A stretch of 64,000 nt of DNA from Arthrobacter alkaliphilus (lineage in GTDB: Bacteria; Actinomycetota; Actinomycetes; Actinomycetales; Micrococcaceae): positions 33,775 through 97,774 of the forward strand of contig NZ_JAKEEC010000015.1 in the NCBI RefSeq assembly GCF_021483235.1. Reading direction: 5' to 3'. The translations under genes were made by a program, and so were the position numbers. Of the stretch, positions 19,847-28,774 are shown piece after piece. The notes beneath the pieces were generated by a model. The model was not told where the DNA came from, did no database searches, and saw nothing but the letters and a program-made list of their open reading frames with translations. The first letter of the stretch is position 1. Every line of letters begins with the position of its first letter.

Positions 19847-20746
19847 TCAGTTCTGGCAGCCGGGGCACCAATAGAGTTTGCGCGCAGCGAGCTCGGCCAT
19901 CCCCACTGTTTCGCCGCACCGCAGGCACGGCTGTCCCTGCCGCTTGTAGACGAAGTGCGCCTCGCCGTCGGCCGCTCCTGCTTTGCCGCCGGTCCAAAGA
20001 GCCGGCGGGGTGGTAACAATCCTGCCGTCGCGGACGCCGTCGGACATGGCGGCCACGGTGTCGTCCCACAAGCGGCCGGCGGTTTCGGGGCTGAGCGAGC
20101 TGCCCGGAGTCCACGGATCGACGCCTTGGCGGAACAGCACCTCCGCGCGATAGATATTGCCGATTCCTGCCACGATTGCCTGGTCCATGAGGAGAAGCCC
20201 GACGGCGGTCTTGCGGCGCAGCACGCGGCGGATGAACTCCTCGCGGTCGCCTGGGCGGTTGTGCAGCGGATCGGGACCCAAGCGTGCCAGGACGGCGGCG
20301 GCCTCCGCTTCCGTGATCGCCGCGCACGTCGTGGCCCCCCGGAGGTCCGCCCACCCGTTCGCTGATACGAGCCGCACCCGCACGGCACCCACAGGCGCGG
20401 GTGGACCCTCGTAGCCGCTTCCGGGATTCCCGGCGCCGGCTTGCGGGAAGGTTTCCCGTTCGCCGATCCGCCGCGGAGCCCCGATGCTCGATGCCCCGGT
20501 GAAGGATTCGTCGCCACCGAAGCTCCACGCACCGTAGAGACCTAGGTGGACATGCAGGAGGACCCCGTGGTCAAAACGCAGGAAGAGCTGCTTGCCGTGT
20601 GCCGTCGCCTCGAGCAGTTCGTGGCCGTCCAAGATCGCCGCACCCGCGGTGAAACGGCCTTGGGGGCTGGAGACCGCCAACACGCGGCCGGCGAAAACAT
20701 CCTGGAACTGGCGTGCCAGGCGATGGATGGAATGCCCTTCAGGCAT
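19847..20746 (-). CDS. Fpg/Nei-family DNA glycosylase (Nei2 type)
   Basis: Base-excision repair glycosylase/lyase of the actinobacterial Nei2 group, 299 residues, starting MPEGHSIHRLA with catalytic Pro2 and Glu3. The H2TH signature AIVAGIGNIYRAEVLF is near residue 190. The C-terminal zinc finger has CLRCGE and WCPGCQ. The start codon overlaps the rpiB stop by one base (TAATG), so the two genes are translationally coupled. Together with the MPELPE-type gene at 13.4 kb it gives two distinct oxidised-base glycosylases within 7 kb. Confidence 0.93.
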   Translation of the reverse strand: MPEGHSIHRLARQFQDVFAGRVLAVSSPQGRFTAGAAILDGHELLEATAHGKQLFLRFDHGVLLHVHLGLYGAWSFGGDESFTGASSIGAPRRIGERETFPQAGAGNPGSGYEGPPAPVGAVRVRLVSANGWADLRGATTCAAITEAEAAAVLARLGPDPLHNRPGDREEFIRRVLRRKTAVGLLLMDQAIVAGIGNIYRAEVLFRQGVDPWTPGSSLSPETAGRLWDDTVAAMSDGVRDGRIVTTPPALWTGGKAGAADGEAHFVYKRQGQPCLRCGETVGMAELAARKLYWCPGCQN

Positions 20747-21228
20747 TACGCGACGATTTCGCCGGTGTTCTCGTAGATGGCGATCTTTCCGATGCGGCGG
20801 ACGTGGCGTTCGTCGTTGCTGAACGGTTCTTCCAGGAAAGCCTCGATCAGTTCGGTGGCTTCCTCGACGGTGTGCTGGCGGCCTCCGACGGCAACCACGT
20901 TCGCGTCGTTGTGCTCCCGGGCGAGCTTCGCAGTGGAAAGGTTCCAGGCCAGGGCGGCCCGGATGCCCTTGACCTTGTTCGCGGCAATCTGTTCGCCGTT
21001 TCCGGATCCGCCCAGGACGATGCCCAGTGCGTGGATGCCGGCCTTTTGGTCAGCTACGACGGCGGCGGCGGCGTTGATGCAGAACGAGGGGTAGTCATCG
21101 AGCGCGTCGTACACCTTGGGGCCGTGGTCGACGACGTCGTAGCCTTTGGCGGTCAAGTGGCTCACGAGGTGGGCGCTAAGCTCCATGCCGGCGTGGTCCG
21201 TGGCAATGTGGACGCGGGGTGTGGTCAC
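20746..21228 (-). CDS. rpiB: Ribose-5-phosphate isomerase B
   Basis: Interconverts ribose-5-phosphate and ribulose-5-phosphate in the pentose-phosphate pathway. It is 160 residues from the GTG at 21226-21228, giving TPRVHIATDHAG at the N-terminus. The LacA/RpiB motifs are DHAGMELS, SFCINAA and GGSGNGEQIAANK. The Shine-Dalgarno sequence is weak; a longer in-frame start 36 bases upstream exists but adds residues with no family match. It is coupled to nei2 by a TAATG overlap. The pathway partner gnd lies at 51-52 kb. Confidence 0.93.
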   Translation of the reverse strand: MTTPRVHIATDHAGMELSAHLVSHLTAKGYDVVDHGPKVYDALDDYPSFCINAAAAVVADQKAGIHALGIVLGGSGNGEQIAANKVKGIRAALAWNLSTAKLAREHNDANVVAVGGRQHTVEEATELIEAFLEEPFSNDERHVRRIGKIAIYENTGEIVA

Positions 21229-21322
21229 AGGATGTCCATTCAGTCTGGCGCGCGAACGCGGCAAAGCCGGGCGCGGCGGTGAGGGATGCGGTTCCTAGGT
21301 TACTAGGATCGCGCCCCGCCCC

Positions 21323-21360
21323 ACCTCTTAAGACAACGACGACCTCTTAAGACAACGACG
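21323..21360. repeat. Exact 19-bp tandem duplication
   Basis: ACCTCTTAAGACAACGACG occurs twice back to back (21323-21341 and 21342-21360) between the rpiB start and the end of the DUF1648 gene. Each unit contains the CTTAAG palindrome. No function is evident; it looks like a recent slippage or duplication product. Confidence 0.9.
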
Positions 21361-21383
21361 GCGGGCCCGCCGGCTTGCGGCGC

Positions 21384-22385
21384 TCAAGGCACCGGAGGCT
21401 GCTCGCCGCGCTGGGCGCGTGCCGCGACGCGGTTCAGGATACCGGCGAGCCGGTCCGCTGCGGCCGCGGTTCCCGCGCTGAACGCCACCCTGCGGCCGCT
21501 GACTTGGCGGACGACGACGGCGGGGCCGCTGCTGACGAGCATGGCCGTCGCTCCTGCGTGGTGCCGGAGTCCCCAGCCGCCAAAGTCTGCTGCCCTGACT
21601 TCCTGGGCGGCTGCACCCGCAATGTCCACGGCCGGCACTGTGAGGACCCGCAGGATTCCGGCAACGAAGACCTGCACTCCTCCCCTGTCGGCGCGCACCC
21701 GGACGAAGAGGAAACATGCTCCAAGGACCGCGGCCGCTGCCAACAATGCACCCAACCACGGCACAGCAATCGCGATCAGCATGGCCGGGAACAAGGTGGC
21801 AACGCAGATCATCACGAACACCGAACTCCGCGCATGGACCCAGAGCAGCATGGAATCCTCCTCAAGCCCGGGATCCTGTGCCTTGATCCTTTCGGCTTCG
21901 AGGGCGGCGTCGTCTTCGGGGGTCCAATGGGGATCGGGCTTGAAAGCCATCATCATGACCACACCCAGGGGAAGTGCCGCCCCCGCGCCCAGGGCGAGCA
22001 CGGTTGCATCAACGTGCGAGCTTCGGGCATCCGCGAGGCCTGCTTGCCCCACGAGTCCGGCCGCCAGCACCGCTGTGATGAAGAGGCTCACCATGAGGCC
22101 CATGCCCATCATGACCCTGCGCATGATCACTGGCCGGGCAAGGGGAACAGCCTGGATAAACACCAGCCAACCCGCGATCACCAGAACCGCTCCCCCGCCG
22201 AGAACGTAGGCAAGAAACGGCGCAAAGCTGACTCCGCCGTCGGCGTTCCAGGCGATGGCCACAGGGTCGGGAAGGTTGTTGCGCAACATGAGTGCGCACA
22301 CGGCAAATGCGGCGGCCAGCAGCAATGGAAATGCCACCGCAAAGCGGAGCGCCCGGAGGTCAAACGAGTCGCGCATCTTTCCCAT
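21384..22385 (-). CDS. DUF1648 membrane protein
   Basis: Membrane protein of 333 residues. The N-terminal region contains the DUF1648 pattern LPDPVAIAWNADG (residues 38-50), which follows the first membrane segment. Hydrophobic segments lie near 14-34, 58-78, 91-113, 127-147, 191-210 and 213-230. The C-terminal part, about 230-325, is soluble and holds a small PH-like beta-rich region. Members of this family are often annotated only as membrane proteins; no enzyme motif is visible. Confidence 0.8.
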   Translation of the reverse strand: MGKMRDSFDLRALRFAVAFPLLLAAAFAVCALMLRNNLPDPVAIAWNADGGVSFAPFLAYVLGGGAVLVIAGWLVFIQAVPLARPVIMRRVMMGMGLMVSLFITAVLAAGLVGQAGLADARSSHVDATVLALGAGAALPLGVVMMMAFKPDPHWTPEDDAALEAERIKAQDPGLEEDSMLLWVHARSSVFVMICVATLFPAMLIAIAVPWLGALLAAAAVLGACFLFVRVRADRGGVQVFVAGILRVLTVPAVDIAGAAAQEVRAADFGGWGLRHHAGATAMLVSSGPAVVVRQVSGRRVAFSAGTAAAADRLAGILNRVAARAQRGEQPPVP

Positions 22386-22522
22386 GTCCCCACGCTACCC
22401 CGCCCGGGCGACACTGTGATCTGGCTTCCTTGCCAAGCCGGAATCAAGTGAAAGAATGACTTCACAGCGCCGGCGCTGGCTGAAACCAACCGGCTTCCCG
22501 AAACCATTCTTGGAGGCAAACC

Positions 22523-25084
22523 TTGCCAGGCCTGAACCTGACGCGCGCCGAAGCCGGACAGCGCGCAGAATTGCTCACGGTGGACTCGTACGACGTCACG
22601 CTGGACCTGACGAAGGGCGCCAAGGTCTTCGGCTCCACCACCGTGGTGAAGTTCTCCGCCGTCGAAGGTTCCTCGAGCTTCATCGACGCGATCACGGAAA
22701 CCGTGCACCGCGTGACGCTGAACGGCACCGAACTCGACCCTGCGGAAGTCTCCGATGGCGTGCGCATCCAACTGCCCGGCCTCGCCGCCGAGAACGAACT
22801 GACCGTGGTGGCCGATGCCCCCTACATGAACACCGGTGAGGGCCTGCACCGGTTCGTGGACCCGGTAGACAACGAGGTCTACCTCTACACGCAGTTCGAG
22901 GTGCCGGATTCCCGCCGCATGTTCGCAGTGTTCGAGCAGCCGGACCTGAAGGCCGCATTCACGTTCACGATCACCGGGCCTTCGCATTGGGACGTCATTT
23001 CCAACTCACCCACTCCCGCGCCGGTGGAAACCACCCCGGGGGACGACGGCACTGCGCGCTCGGTCTGGCGTTTCGCCCCTACCCCCCGCATCTCTTCCTA
23101 CGTCACGGCCTTGATCGCAGGCCCGTACCAGTCGGTCCGCAGCAAGGTCACGAGCTCCGATGGCCGCGTCATCCCGCTCGGGGTGTTTGCCCGCAAGTCC
23201 CTCATGCAGTACCTCGACGCCGACAACATCTTCGAACTGACCCGCCAAGGGTTTGAGTTCTTCGAGGCCCAGTTCGGGTTCCCGTATCCCTTCGAGAAGT
23301 ACGACCAGCTCTTTGTTCCCGAGTTCAATGCCGGGGCCATGGAAAACGCCGGCGCCGTGACCATCCTCGAGGGCTACGTATTCCGCGGAAAGGTTACCGG
23401 CGCCCAAATCGAACGCCGCGCCATCACCGTGCTGCACGAGCTGGCCCACATGTGGTTCGGTGACCTCGTCACGATGCGCTGGTGGAACGACCTTTGGCTC
23501 AACGAGTCCTTTGCCGAATACATGTCCCACTTGGCCGCGGTCGAAAACACCGAATTCGACCGGGCCTGGACCACTTTCGCCTCGGTGGAAAAATCCTGGG
23601 CGTACCGGCAGGACCAATTGCCCACGACCCACCCGATTTTTGCGGAAATCAACGATCTCCAGGACGTCGAAGTGAACTTCGACGGCATCACCTACGCCAA
23701 GGGAGCTTCCGTGCTGCGGCAGCTGGTCGCCTGGGTTGGCCCGGAACAGTTCATGGCCGGCGTCCGCGAATACTTCCGGAAGCATGCCTGGCGGAACACC
23801 GAACTGGTGGACCTCATGCGGGAACTCGAAGCTGCCAGCGGCCGCGACTTGGAACAGTGGGGCAAACTCTGGCTGGAGACCGCCGGCGTCAACACCCTCT
23901 CCCCTGAGATCCAGGTAGACGCAAGCGGCACCATCACGTCTTTTGCGATCGTGCAGACGGCTATCGACGAGCAGCCCACGCTTCGCCCGCACCGCCTCGC
24001 TGTTGGCTTTTACGACTTGTCAGCCAACGGCAAACTTGAGCGGACCCACAGGGAGGAGCTCGACGTCGACGGTGCCCGGACCGAGGTCCCTGCCCTTGGC
24101 GGAAAGGCGCGTCCGGACCTGATCCTGCTCAATGACGATGACCTGGCCTACGCGAAGGTGCGCCTCGACCCCGCATCTTTGGCCACCGCGAAAGCCCACC
24201 TGAAGGACTTCGCCAAGAGCCTGCCCCGCACCCTCGTGTGGGGCTCGGCTTGGGACGCGGCCCGCGACGGCGAAACCCCGGCCCGCGGCTACGCCGAGCT
24301 GATCCTGGCGAACATCGCGTCCGAGACCGATTCTTCAGTGATCCAGACCCAACTCCGCCAGCTGGCCACCACCCTGACGTACTACGTCGCAGCCGAGCAC
24401 AAGGATGCCGCCACTGCGGCCGCGGCGGACACACTCTGGGAGCTTTCGACTACCGCAGCCGCCGGGTCGGACGCCCAGCTTCAATTCGTGAAGTCCTTCG
24501 CCCTGCTTGCCTCGACCAGCTCCCAATTGGACACGGTCCAGGCTGTCCTGGACGGCAGCACCGCCCTCGACGGTCTGATCGTCGACCAGGACTTGCGTTG
24601 GGAGCTCCTCACCTCCCTCGTGGTGGGCGGGCGCCACGGCCAGGACCGGATCGACGCCGAGCTCGAGCGCGACCACACGGCCAATGGCCAGAACGCCGCA
24701 GCCTTGGCGACGGCGGCCCTTCCCACTCCCGAGGCAAAGGCCGAGGCATGGAGGAAGATCGTTGAGACAGGCGAACTCTCCAACGCCATTCAAGGCTCCG
24801 CAGTCACGGGCTTCACCAGGGTGCTTGACACCTCCTTGCTGGAGCCGTACGCCGAAAAGTACTTCGAGGCGGTCCCGGAGATTGTTGCCAACCGCACCCA
24901 CGCGCTGGCCCAGCAGATCGTCGTCGGGCTCTACCCCGCCCAACTGACAACGCAGGCCACGGTTGACCGCACGGACAAGTTCCTCGCGGAGCTTCCGGCG
25001 GACAGCAGCGCCCTGCGCCGCATGATGCTCGAAAACCGCGACGGCGTGGCCCGGGCTTTGAAGGCCCGCGCGGCGGACGTCTGA
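22523..25084 (+). CDS. pepN: Aminopeptidase N (M1 metallopeptidase)
   Basis: Zinc aminopeptidase releasing N-terminal residues from peptides in the cytoplasm, 853 residues. The exopeptidase motif GAMEN is near residue 272, the zinc site HELAHMWFGD near 308, with the third ligand in WLNESFAEY. The C-terminal ERAP1-like helical domain covers about 520-845. Translation starts at TTG (22523-22525): GGAGG lies seven bases upstream and no ATG or GTG start fits the family N-terminus. Confidence 0.96.
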   Translation: MPGLNLTRAEAGQRAELLTVDSYDVTLDLTKGAKVFGSTTVVKFSAVEGSSSFIDAITETVHRVTLNGTELDPAEVSDGVRIQLPGLAAENELTVVADAPYMNTGEGLHRFVDPVDNEVYLYTQFEVPDSRRMFAVFEQPDLKAAFTFTITGPSHWDVISNSPTPAPVETTPGDDGTARSVWRFAPTPRISSYVTALIAGPYQSVRSKVTSSDGRVIPLGVFARKSLMQYLDADNIFELTRQGFEFFEAQFGFPYPFEKYDQLFVPEFNAGAMENAGAVTILEGYVFRGKVTGAQIERRAITVLHELAHMWFGDLVTMRWWNDLWLNESFAEYMSHLAAVENTEFDRAWTTFASVEKSWAYRQDQLPTTHPIFAEINDLQDVEVNFDGITYAKGASVLRQLVAWVGPEQFMAGVREYFRKHAWRNTELVDLMRELEAASGRDLEQWGKLWLETAGVNTLSPEIQVDASGTITSFAIVQTAIDEQPTLRPHRLAVGFYDLSANGKLERTHREELDVDGARTEVPALGGKARPDLILLNDDDLAYAKVRLDPASLATAKAHLKDFAKSLPRTLVWGSAWDAARDGETPARGYAELILANIASETDSSVIQTQLRQLATTLTYYVAAEHKDAATAAAADTLWELSTTAAAGSDAQLQFVKSFALLASTSSQLDTVQAVLDGSTALDGLIVDQDLRWELLTSLVVGGRHGQDRIDAELERDHTANGQNAAALATAALPTPEAKAEAWRKIVETGELSNAIQGSAVTGFTRVLDTSLLEPYAEKYFEAVPEIVANRTHALAQQIVVGLYPAQLTTQATVDRTDKFLAELPADSSALRRMMLENRDGVARALKARAADV

Positions 25085-25107
25085 CGCACCGCCGCTAGAA
25101 TTTCCGC

Positions 25108-25587
25108 ATGAGCTTGGACGAGCACCACTACTCCCTGACCGTGCGCTGGACCGGAAACCTGGGTACCGGAACATCCAGCTACCGTGCCTACGCCCGGGAC
25201 CACGACGTCGAGATCCCCGGCCTGCCCGTCCTGAAGGGCTCCTCCGACCCCACCTTCCATGGCGACCGCAGCCGGTACAACCCCGAACAATTGCTCCTCA
25301 CGGCGCTCTCCCAGTGCCACATGCTCTCGTTCCTGCATGTCGCGGTCAAACACGGGGTGGTCGTCACCGAGTACGTGGACCACGCCGAAGGCATGATGCG
25401 GCTCAACCGCGATGGGAGCGGCCAGTTCGAGAAGGTCACGTTGAAGCCGCACGTCACAATTGCCGACCCGGCCCATCTTTCGCTTGTAGACGAATTGCAC
25501 CATGAGGCAAACCAGGTCTGCTTTATCGCCAGGAGCGTGAATTTTCCCGTGCTGCACGAGCCGAGCACTGCGGCGGCCGCGGGCTAG
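25108..25587 (+). CDS. OsmC family protein
   Basis: Predicted thiol-dependent peroxidase for organic hydroperoxides, 159 residues. The two redox cysteines lie in LTALSQCHMLSFL and NQVCFIARS, the usual OsmC/Ohr positions, and YNPEQLLL supplies the conserved Glu. It lies 23 bp after pepN on the same strand and may be co-transcribed with it. Confidence 0.88.
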   Translation: MSLDEHHYSLTVRWTGNLGTGTSSYRAYARDHDVEIPGLPVLKGSSDPTFHGDRSRYNPEQLLLTALSQCHMLSFLHVAVKHGVVVTEYVDHAEGMMRLNRDGSGQFEKVTLKPHVTIADPAHLSLVDELHHEANQVCFIARSVNFPVLHEPSTAAAAG

Positions 25588-25734
25588 GCCGGATGCCAGG
25601 GAAGCCGCTCCCCAAGAATCACGATGCGGATCCCGGCACGCTCCGGCGCTAGGGTTGAACGTGGACAAAGTGTTCAGCGCCCGGCAATCAAGGGCTTGGC
25701 GAACAATTGGATCCCGTGAGGAGCATTCCCGCAT

Positions 25735-26463
25735 ATGAACGTCGCTTCGTCGACCGACAACATCGTGGCCGATGCAGCCAAGATCGATTACGCGTCCATC
25801 TTGGTGACGATAGGCATTGGGTTGGTGTTCTGGGTTGTGGCCCGGTTCATCATCCTGCGCATTACCCGCCGAGTGGCGGAGGGCACAAGCCTCTTCAAGA
25901 AACCCCATTTCAGGTGGGTCCAGCCCGCTTTCCGGGCGCTCGACCATGAGCGCCGCGCCCAACGCGCCCACACCATCGGCTCGCTGCTGACAAGCGTGCT
26001 CAGCGTTGTTGTGGTGGTCATCGTCGCCATCTACGTCCTCAAATACCTGAATGTGGATATCGCTCCACTGCTCACCAGCGTCGGCATTTTGGGTGTGGCC
26101 ATTGGCTTCGGCGCCCAACAGCTCATCCGCGATTTCCTGTCCGGCATCTTCATCACCATCGAGGACCAGTTCGGGATCGGCGACGTGATCGTCACCACCG
26201 AAGTGATCGGCACCGTTGAGTCCGTGGGACTCCGGATCACACGGCTCCGGGCCGAAGACGGGGCCATCTGGTATCTGCGCAACGGAGAAATCCTGCGTGT
26301 GGGCAACCGCTCACAAGGCGACTATGTGCCCGAGGAGCCGGCGGCGCCGGAGGACGTCCCGCCTGCACCTCCGGGCACTGCGCCTGCCGAAACCGCGGCT
26401 TCCGTTGCGCCCCAGCCGTCAAGGGAATCCCTCAAGGTCCGGGAGCAGAAAGCAGGTGAGTGA
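25735..26463 (+). CDS. Small-conductance mechanosensitive channel (MscS family)
   Basis: Inner-membrane tension-gated channel of 242 residues. There are three membrane segments (about 20-42, 82-103 and 108-135). The pore helix region is GILGVAIGFGAQQLIRDFLSG, split here by the Gly/Ala packing pattern typical of MscS TM3, followed by a short beta domain (GDVIVT...VGLRITRLR). A Pro/Ala-rich tail follows residue 195. GAGGAG lies 11 bases before the ATG. The stop is one base before the globin start region, so the two form an operon. Confidence 0.9.
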   Translation: MNVASSTDNIVADAAKIDYASILVTIGIGLVFWVVARFIILRITRRVAEGTSLFKKPHFRWVQPAFRALDHERRAQRAHTIGSLLTSVLSVVVVVIVAIYVLKYLNVDIAPLLTSVGILGVAIGFGAQQLIRDFLSGIFITIEDQFGIGDVIVTTEVIGTVESVGLRITRLRAEDGAIWYLRNGEILRVGNRSQGDYVPEEPAAPEDVPPAPPGTAPAETAASVAPQPSRESLKVREQKAGE

Positions 26464-26464
26464 C

Positions 26465-26938
26465 ATGGGAAGCCAGCCGGAAACCGGGGCACCGCAGCCG
26501 GAAGAGCGGCCTCAGTTGATGCAGAACGATCCGTTTAGCCAGCCGTCGTACACCGACAGTTTCTACGAGGCCATCGGTGGCCACGAGACGTTCGTCAAAC
26601 TCATCGATGCCTTCTACGACGGCGTCGCCGAAGACCCGTTGCTCCGGCCGATGTACCCGGAAGAAGACCTCGGCCCAGCCAAGCGGCGGTTCCTCATGTT
26701 CCTCGAGCAGTACTGGGGCGGTCCGGGCACGTACAGCGCGGAACGCGGGCACCCGCGGTTGCGGATGCGGCACATGCCGTTCCAAGTGACGCCCGAAGCC
26801 AAGGACCGCTGGCTCTTCCACATGCGCGCGGCGGTCGATTCGCTCAACCTGTCGCCGCTTCACGAAGGGACGCTCTGGGACTATATGGAGCGGGCTGCCC
26901 TCACGATGGTCAACAGCCCGTCGGCACAGCAGCCCTGA
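26465..26938 (+). CDS. Group II truncated hemoglobin (GlbO type)
   Basis: Heme protein of 157 residues, likely involved in oxygen or reactive nitrogen/peroxide chemistry at the membrane or in the cytoplasm. After a 30-residue Pro/Gln-rich leader, the fold begins SFYEAIGGHETF. The group II features are GGPGTYSAERGHPRLRMRH with the proximal His in RMRH, and Trp in KDRWLFHM at the distal G8 position. ATG at 26465 follows AGGTGAG. It starts one base after the mscS stop. Confidence 0.92.
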   Translation: MGSQPETGAPQPEERPQLMQNDPFSQPSYTDSFYEAIGGHETFVKLIDAFYDGVAEDPLLRPMYPEEDLGPAKRRFLMFLEQYWGGPGTYSAERGHPRLRMRHMPFQVTPEAKDRWLFHMRAAVDSLNLSPLHEGTLWDYMERAALTMVNSPSAQQP

Positions 26939-26947
26939 GCCTGCCCT

Positions 26948-27014
26948 AGAGTGGGGCAGCAGGGTCCCTGCGTGGCGCGGAACGCGACACGAAAGGGCCT
27001 GCCCCAATCTCTAG
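26948..27014 (-). repeat. 67-bp structured repeat, copy A
   Basis: On the minus strand it begins at the stop codon of the gene at 27011-27685, reads GATTGGGGCAGGCCCTTTC near its start, and ends CTGCTGCCCCACTCT. A near-identical copy is at 50931-50997. The ends are complementary (GGGGCAG/CTGCCCC) with nested smaller inverted repeats, so it can fold into one extended hairpin. Only a 7-base inner stretch and two single bases differ between the copies. Confidence 0.85.
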
Positions 27015-27685
27015 CGGGTTTGCAGGCCCAGGCCCGATCCGGTGCGAGCCAGGATGTGGCCCCGGCTCCCGCTGAGGCGGAACCAGCGGCCGTTGCGGAA
27101 GAGCCGGTGTTCCCCATCACCAAGGAACCCGAGTGCCAGGGCCGCGAAGGCCGCGCCGGCCGGAACGCCGTCGAGCCCCGGGATCTCCCGCCCCCACACC
27201 GTGGCCCTAGCGTTGTTGACGATCAAGGCGCCCGGCTGGTCCGGGACAATCCCGGCCACCTCGGCAATGCCGGCATCCGCGACAGTCTTGAGTTCGGCGT
27301 CGGGCACTGAACCCAGCGGCTCCCAACCGCTGCGGGGCGCCCCGACTCCGGCCCAGGATTCGGAAACGGTCGACGGCGGGATGGGAAGCTCGACGTCGTC
27401 GGCACCGGAACGCGCCAAGCGGTCCAGGACCGAGGAAAGAGTCACGGTCACGTCCGCATACGCGCCGTCGGCGAGGGCAATCGTCCGAAGCCCGAGAATC
27501 GTGGGAGTTGCCTCGCCCAGGAGGCGCGGCCTCAAGACGCACACATAAGCGGCGAGGACGCGGCCGGAGGCCTGCAGGCGGATGGCGCCGTCGTCGATGC
27601 TCTTGGCACGCGTGGCATAAGTGCGGAGATCCGCCAGATCACGGGGATCGGTGAAGCGGAAGGATTTGGTCAATACATCGGACAC
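27011..27685 (-). CDS. Hypothetical protein
   Basis: I do not recognise the family. From the GTG at 27683-27685 the protein is 224 residues and starts SDVLTKSFRFTDPRD. It is soluble, with no signal peptide or membrane segment, and has an even Ala/Leu/Gly-rich composition. Motif-like stretches are ATRAKSIDDGAIRLQ, LPIPPSTVSESWAGVG and VWGREIPGLDG. The good coding character and position opposite tesB argue that it is real. The start is uncertain because no clear ribosome site is seen; the frame is open further upstream but would then run into tesB. The 67-bp repeat begins at its stop codon. Confidence 0.6.
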   Translation of the reverse strand: MSDVLTKSFRFTDPRDLADLRTYATRAKSIDDGAIRLQASGRVLAAYVCVLRPRLLGEATPTILGLRTIALADGAYADVTVTLSSVLDRLARSGADDVELPIPPSTVSESWAGVGAPRSGWEPLGSVPDAELKTVADAGIAEVAGIVPDQPGALIVNNARATVWGREIPGLDGVPAGAAFAALALGFLGDGEHRLFRNGRWFRLSGSRGHILARTGSGLGLQTR

Positions 27686-27748
27686 ATCATCGACTCTACC
27701 GGCATGTCCGCGGTTGAGAGGGGTCAAGGTGACGTCTAGAGTCGAACC

Positions 27749-28654
27749 ATGACTGACGCGCATGCCGGCCTGGAACATCAGGTTGCCTTGGAGGACCCGA
27801 CCTCCACCCTCATCGAACTGTTGTCCCTTGCCGACTTCGACGGCGCGAGGACGGCCGAGGACATCTTCCTTGGGCCTTCCCAGAAACAACCCCGCCACCG
27901 TGTTTTCGGCGGCCAAGTGCTCGCCCAATCGCTCGTGGCCGGAATGCGCACGGTGGACGAGGACCGGGCCGTCCATTCCATGCACGGCTATTTCCTTCGT
28001 CCCGGAGACGCCAACCAACCGATCACGTTCAGCGTTGAGCGGTTGCGGGACGGGCGCTCGTTCTCCGCCAGACGGGTGCACGCCTACCAGGAGGGCCAGC
28101 CGATCCTGTCAATGATCGCGTCCTTCCAGACCGAGGCGGAAGGCGTGGAGCACCAGTCCGCCATGCCGGCCGGAATTCCGGACCCCGAAACGCTGCCGAG
28201 CACCGCGGAGCTTCTGGGGAAGTTCGACCACCCATTTGCCCGCCACATGTCCTTCGAGCGGCCCTTCGATGTCCGCCACGTAGATCCCGCGATCTATATT
28301 GAAGCGCCGAAGGACCGGGTGGCGAGCAATGCCGTCTGGATGAAGACCTTTGGCCCGATGCCGGACGACCCCAAGCTTCACCGGGCCGCACTGGCCTACG
28401 CGAGCGACTACACCATCCTGGAATCCGTGCTGCGCAAGAACGGATTGAGCTGGATGACGCCAGGCATGAGCGTCGCAAGCCTTGACCACGCCATGTGGTG
28501 GCACCGCCCCGTCCGCGTGGACGAGTGGCTGCTCTACGTGCAGGAGTCCCCTAGCGCCCAAGGTGCCCGCGGGCTTGCCACCGGCCGGATCTTCAACCGC
28601 GACGGCCAGCATGTCGCCACAGTGGCGCAAGAGGGCATGCTCCGGATCCCGTAG
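27749..28654 (+). CDS. tesB: Acyl-CoA thioesterase II
   Basis: Hydrolyses acyl-CoA to fatty acid and CoA. The protein has 301 residues with the double hot-dog TesB fold. It shows RVFGGQVLAQSLVAG near residue 50, MHGYFLRPGD near 76 with the active-site region, and the second domain with MWWHRPVRVDEWLLY near 250 carrying the catalytic-Asp-type signature. Divergent from the hypothetical gene with 63 bp between starts. Confidence 0.92.
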   Translation: MTDAHAGLEHQVALEDPTSTLIELLSLADFDGARTAEDIFLGPSQKQPRHRVFGGQVLAQSLVAGMRTVDEDRAVHSMHGYFLRPGDANQPITFSVERLRDGRSFSARRVHAYQEGQPILSMIASFQTEAEGVEHQSAMPAGIPDPETLPSTAELLGKFDHPFARHMSFERPFDVRHVDPAIYIEAPKDRVASNAVWMKTFGPMPDDPKLHRAALAYASDYTILESVLRKNGLSWMTPGMSVASLDHAMWWHRPVRVDEWLLYVQESPSAQGARGLATGRIFNRDGQHVATVAQEGMLRIP

Positions 28655-28717
28655 TCCCTGTCTTTCAACCGGGATCCCGCGCGACCTTCATAACGGGTCC
28701 AGGAGCCTCCACAGCAA

Positions 28718-28760
28718 AGAAGGCCGGCGCCTTGGAAATTATCCAGGGCGCCGGCCTTCT
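28718..28760. terminator. Bidirectional terminator between tesB and ettA
   Basis: The 18-base arms AGAAGGCCGGCGCCTTGG and CCAGGGCGCCGGCCTTCT have one G-U pair and an AT-rich loop. It lies between the convergent tesB and ettA stops. A hairpin at 50883-50922 shares its outer stem sequence. Confidence 0.85.
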
Positions 28761-28774
28761 GCGTAGCGTTTTGC

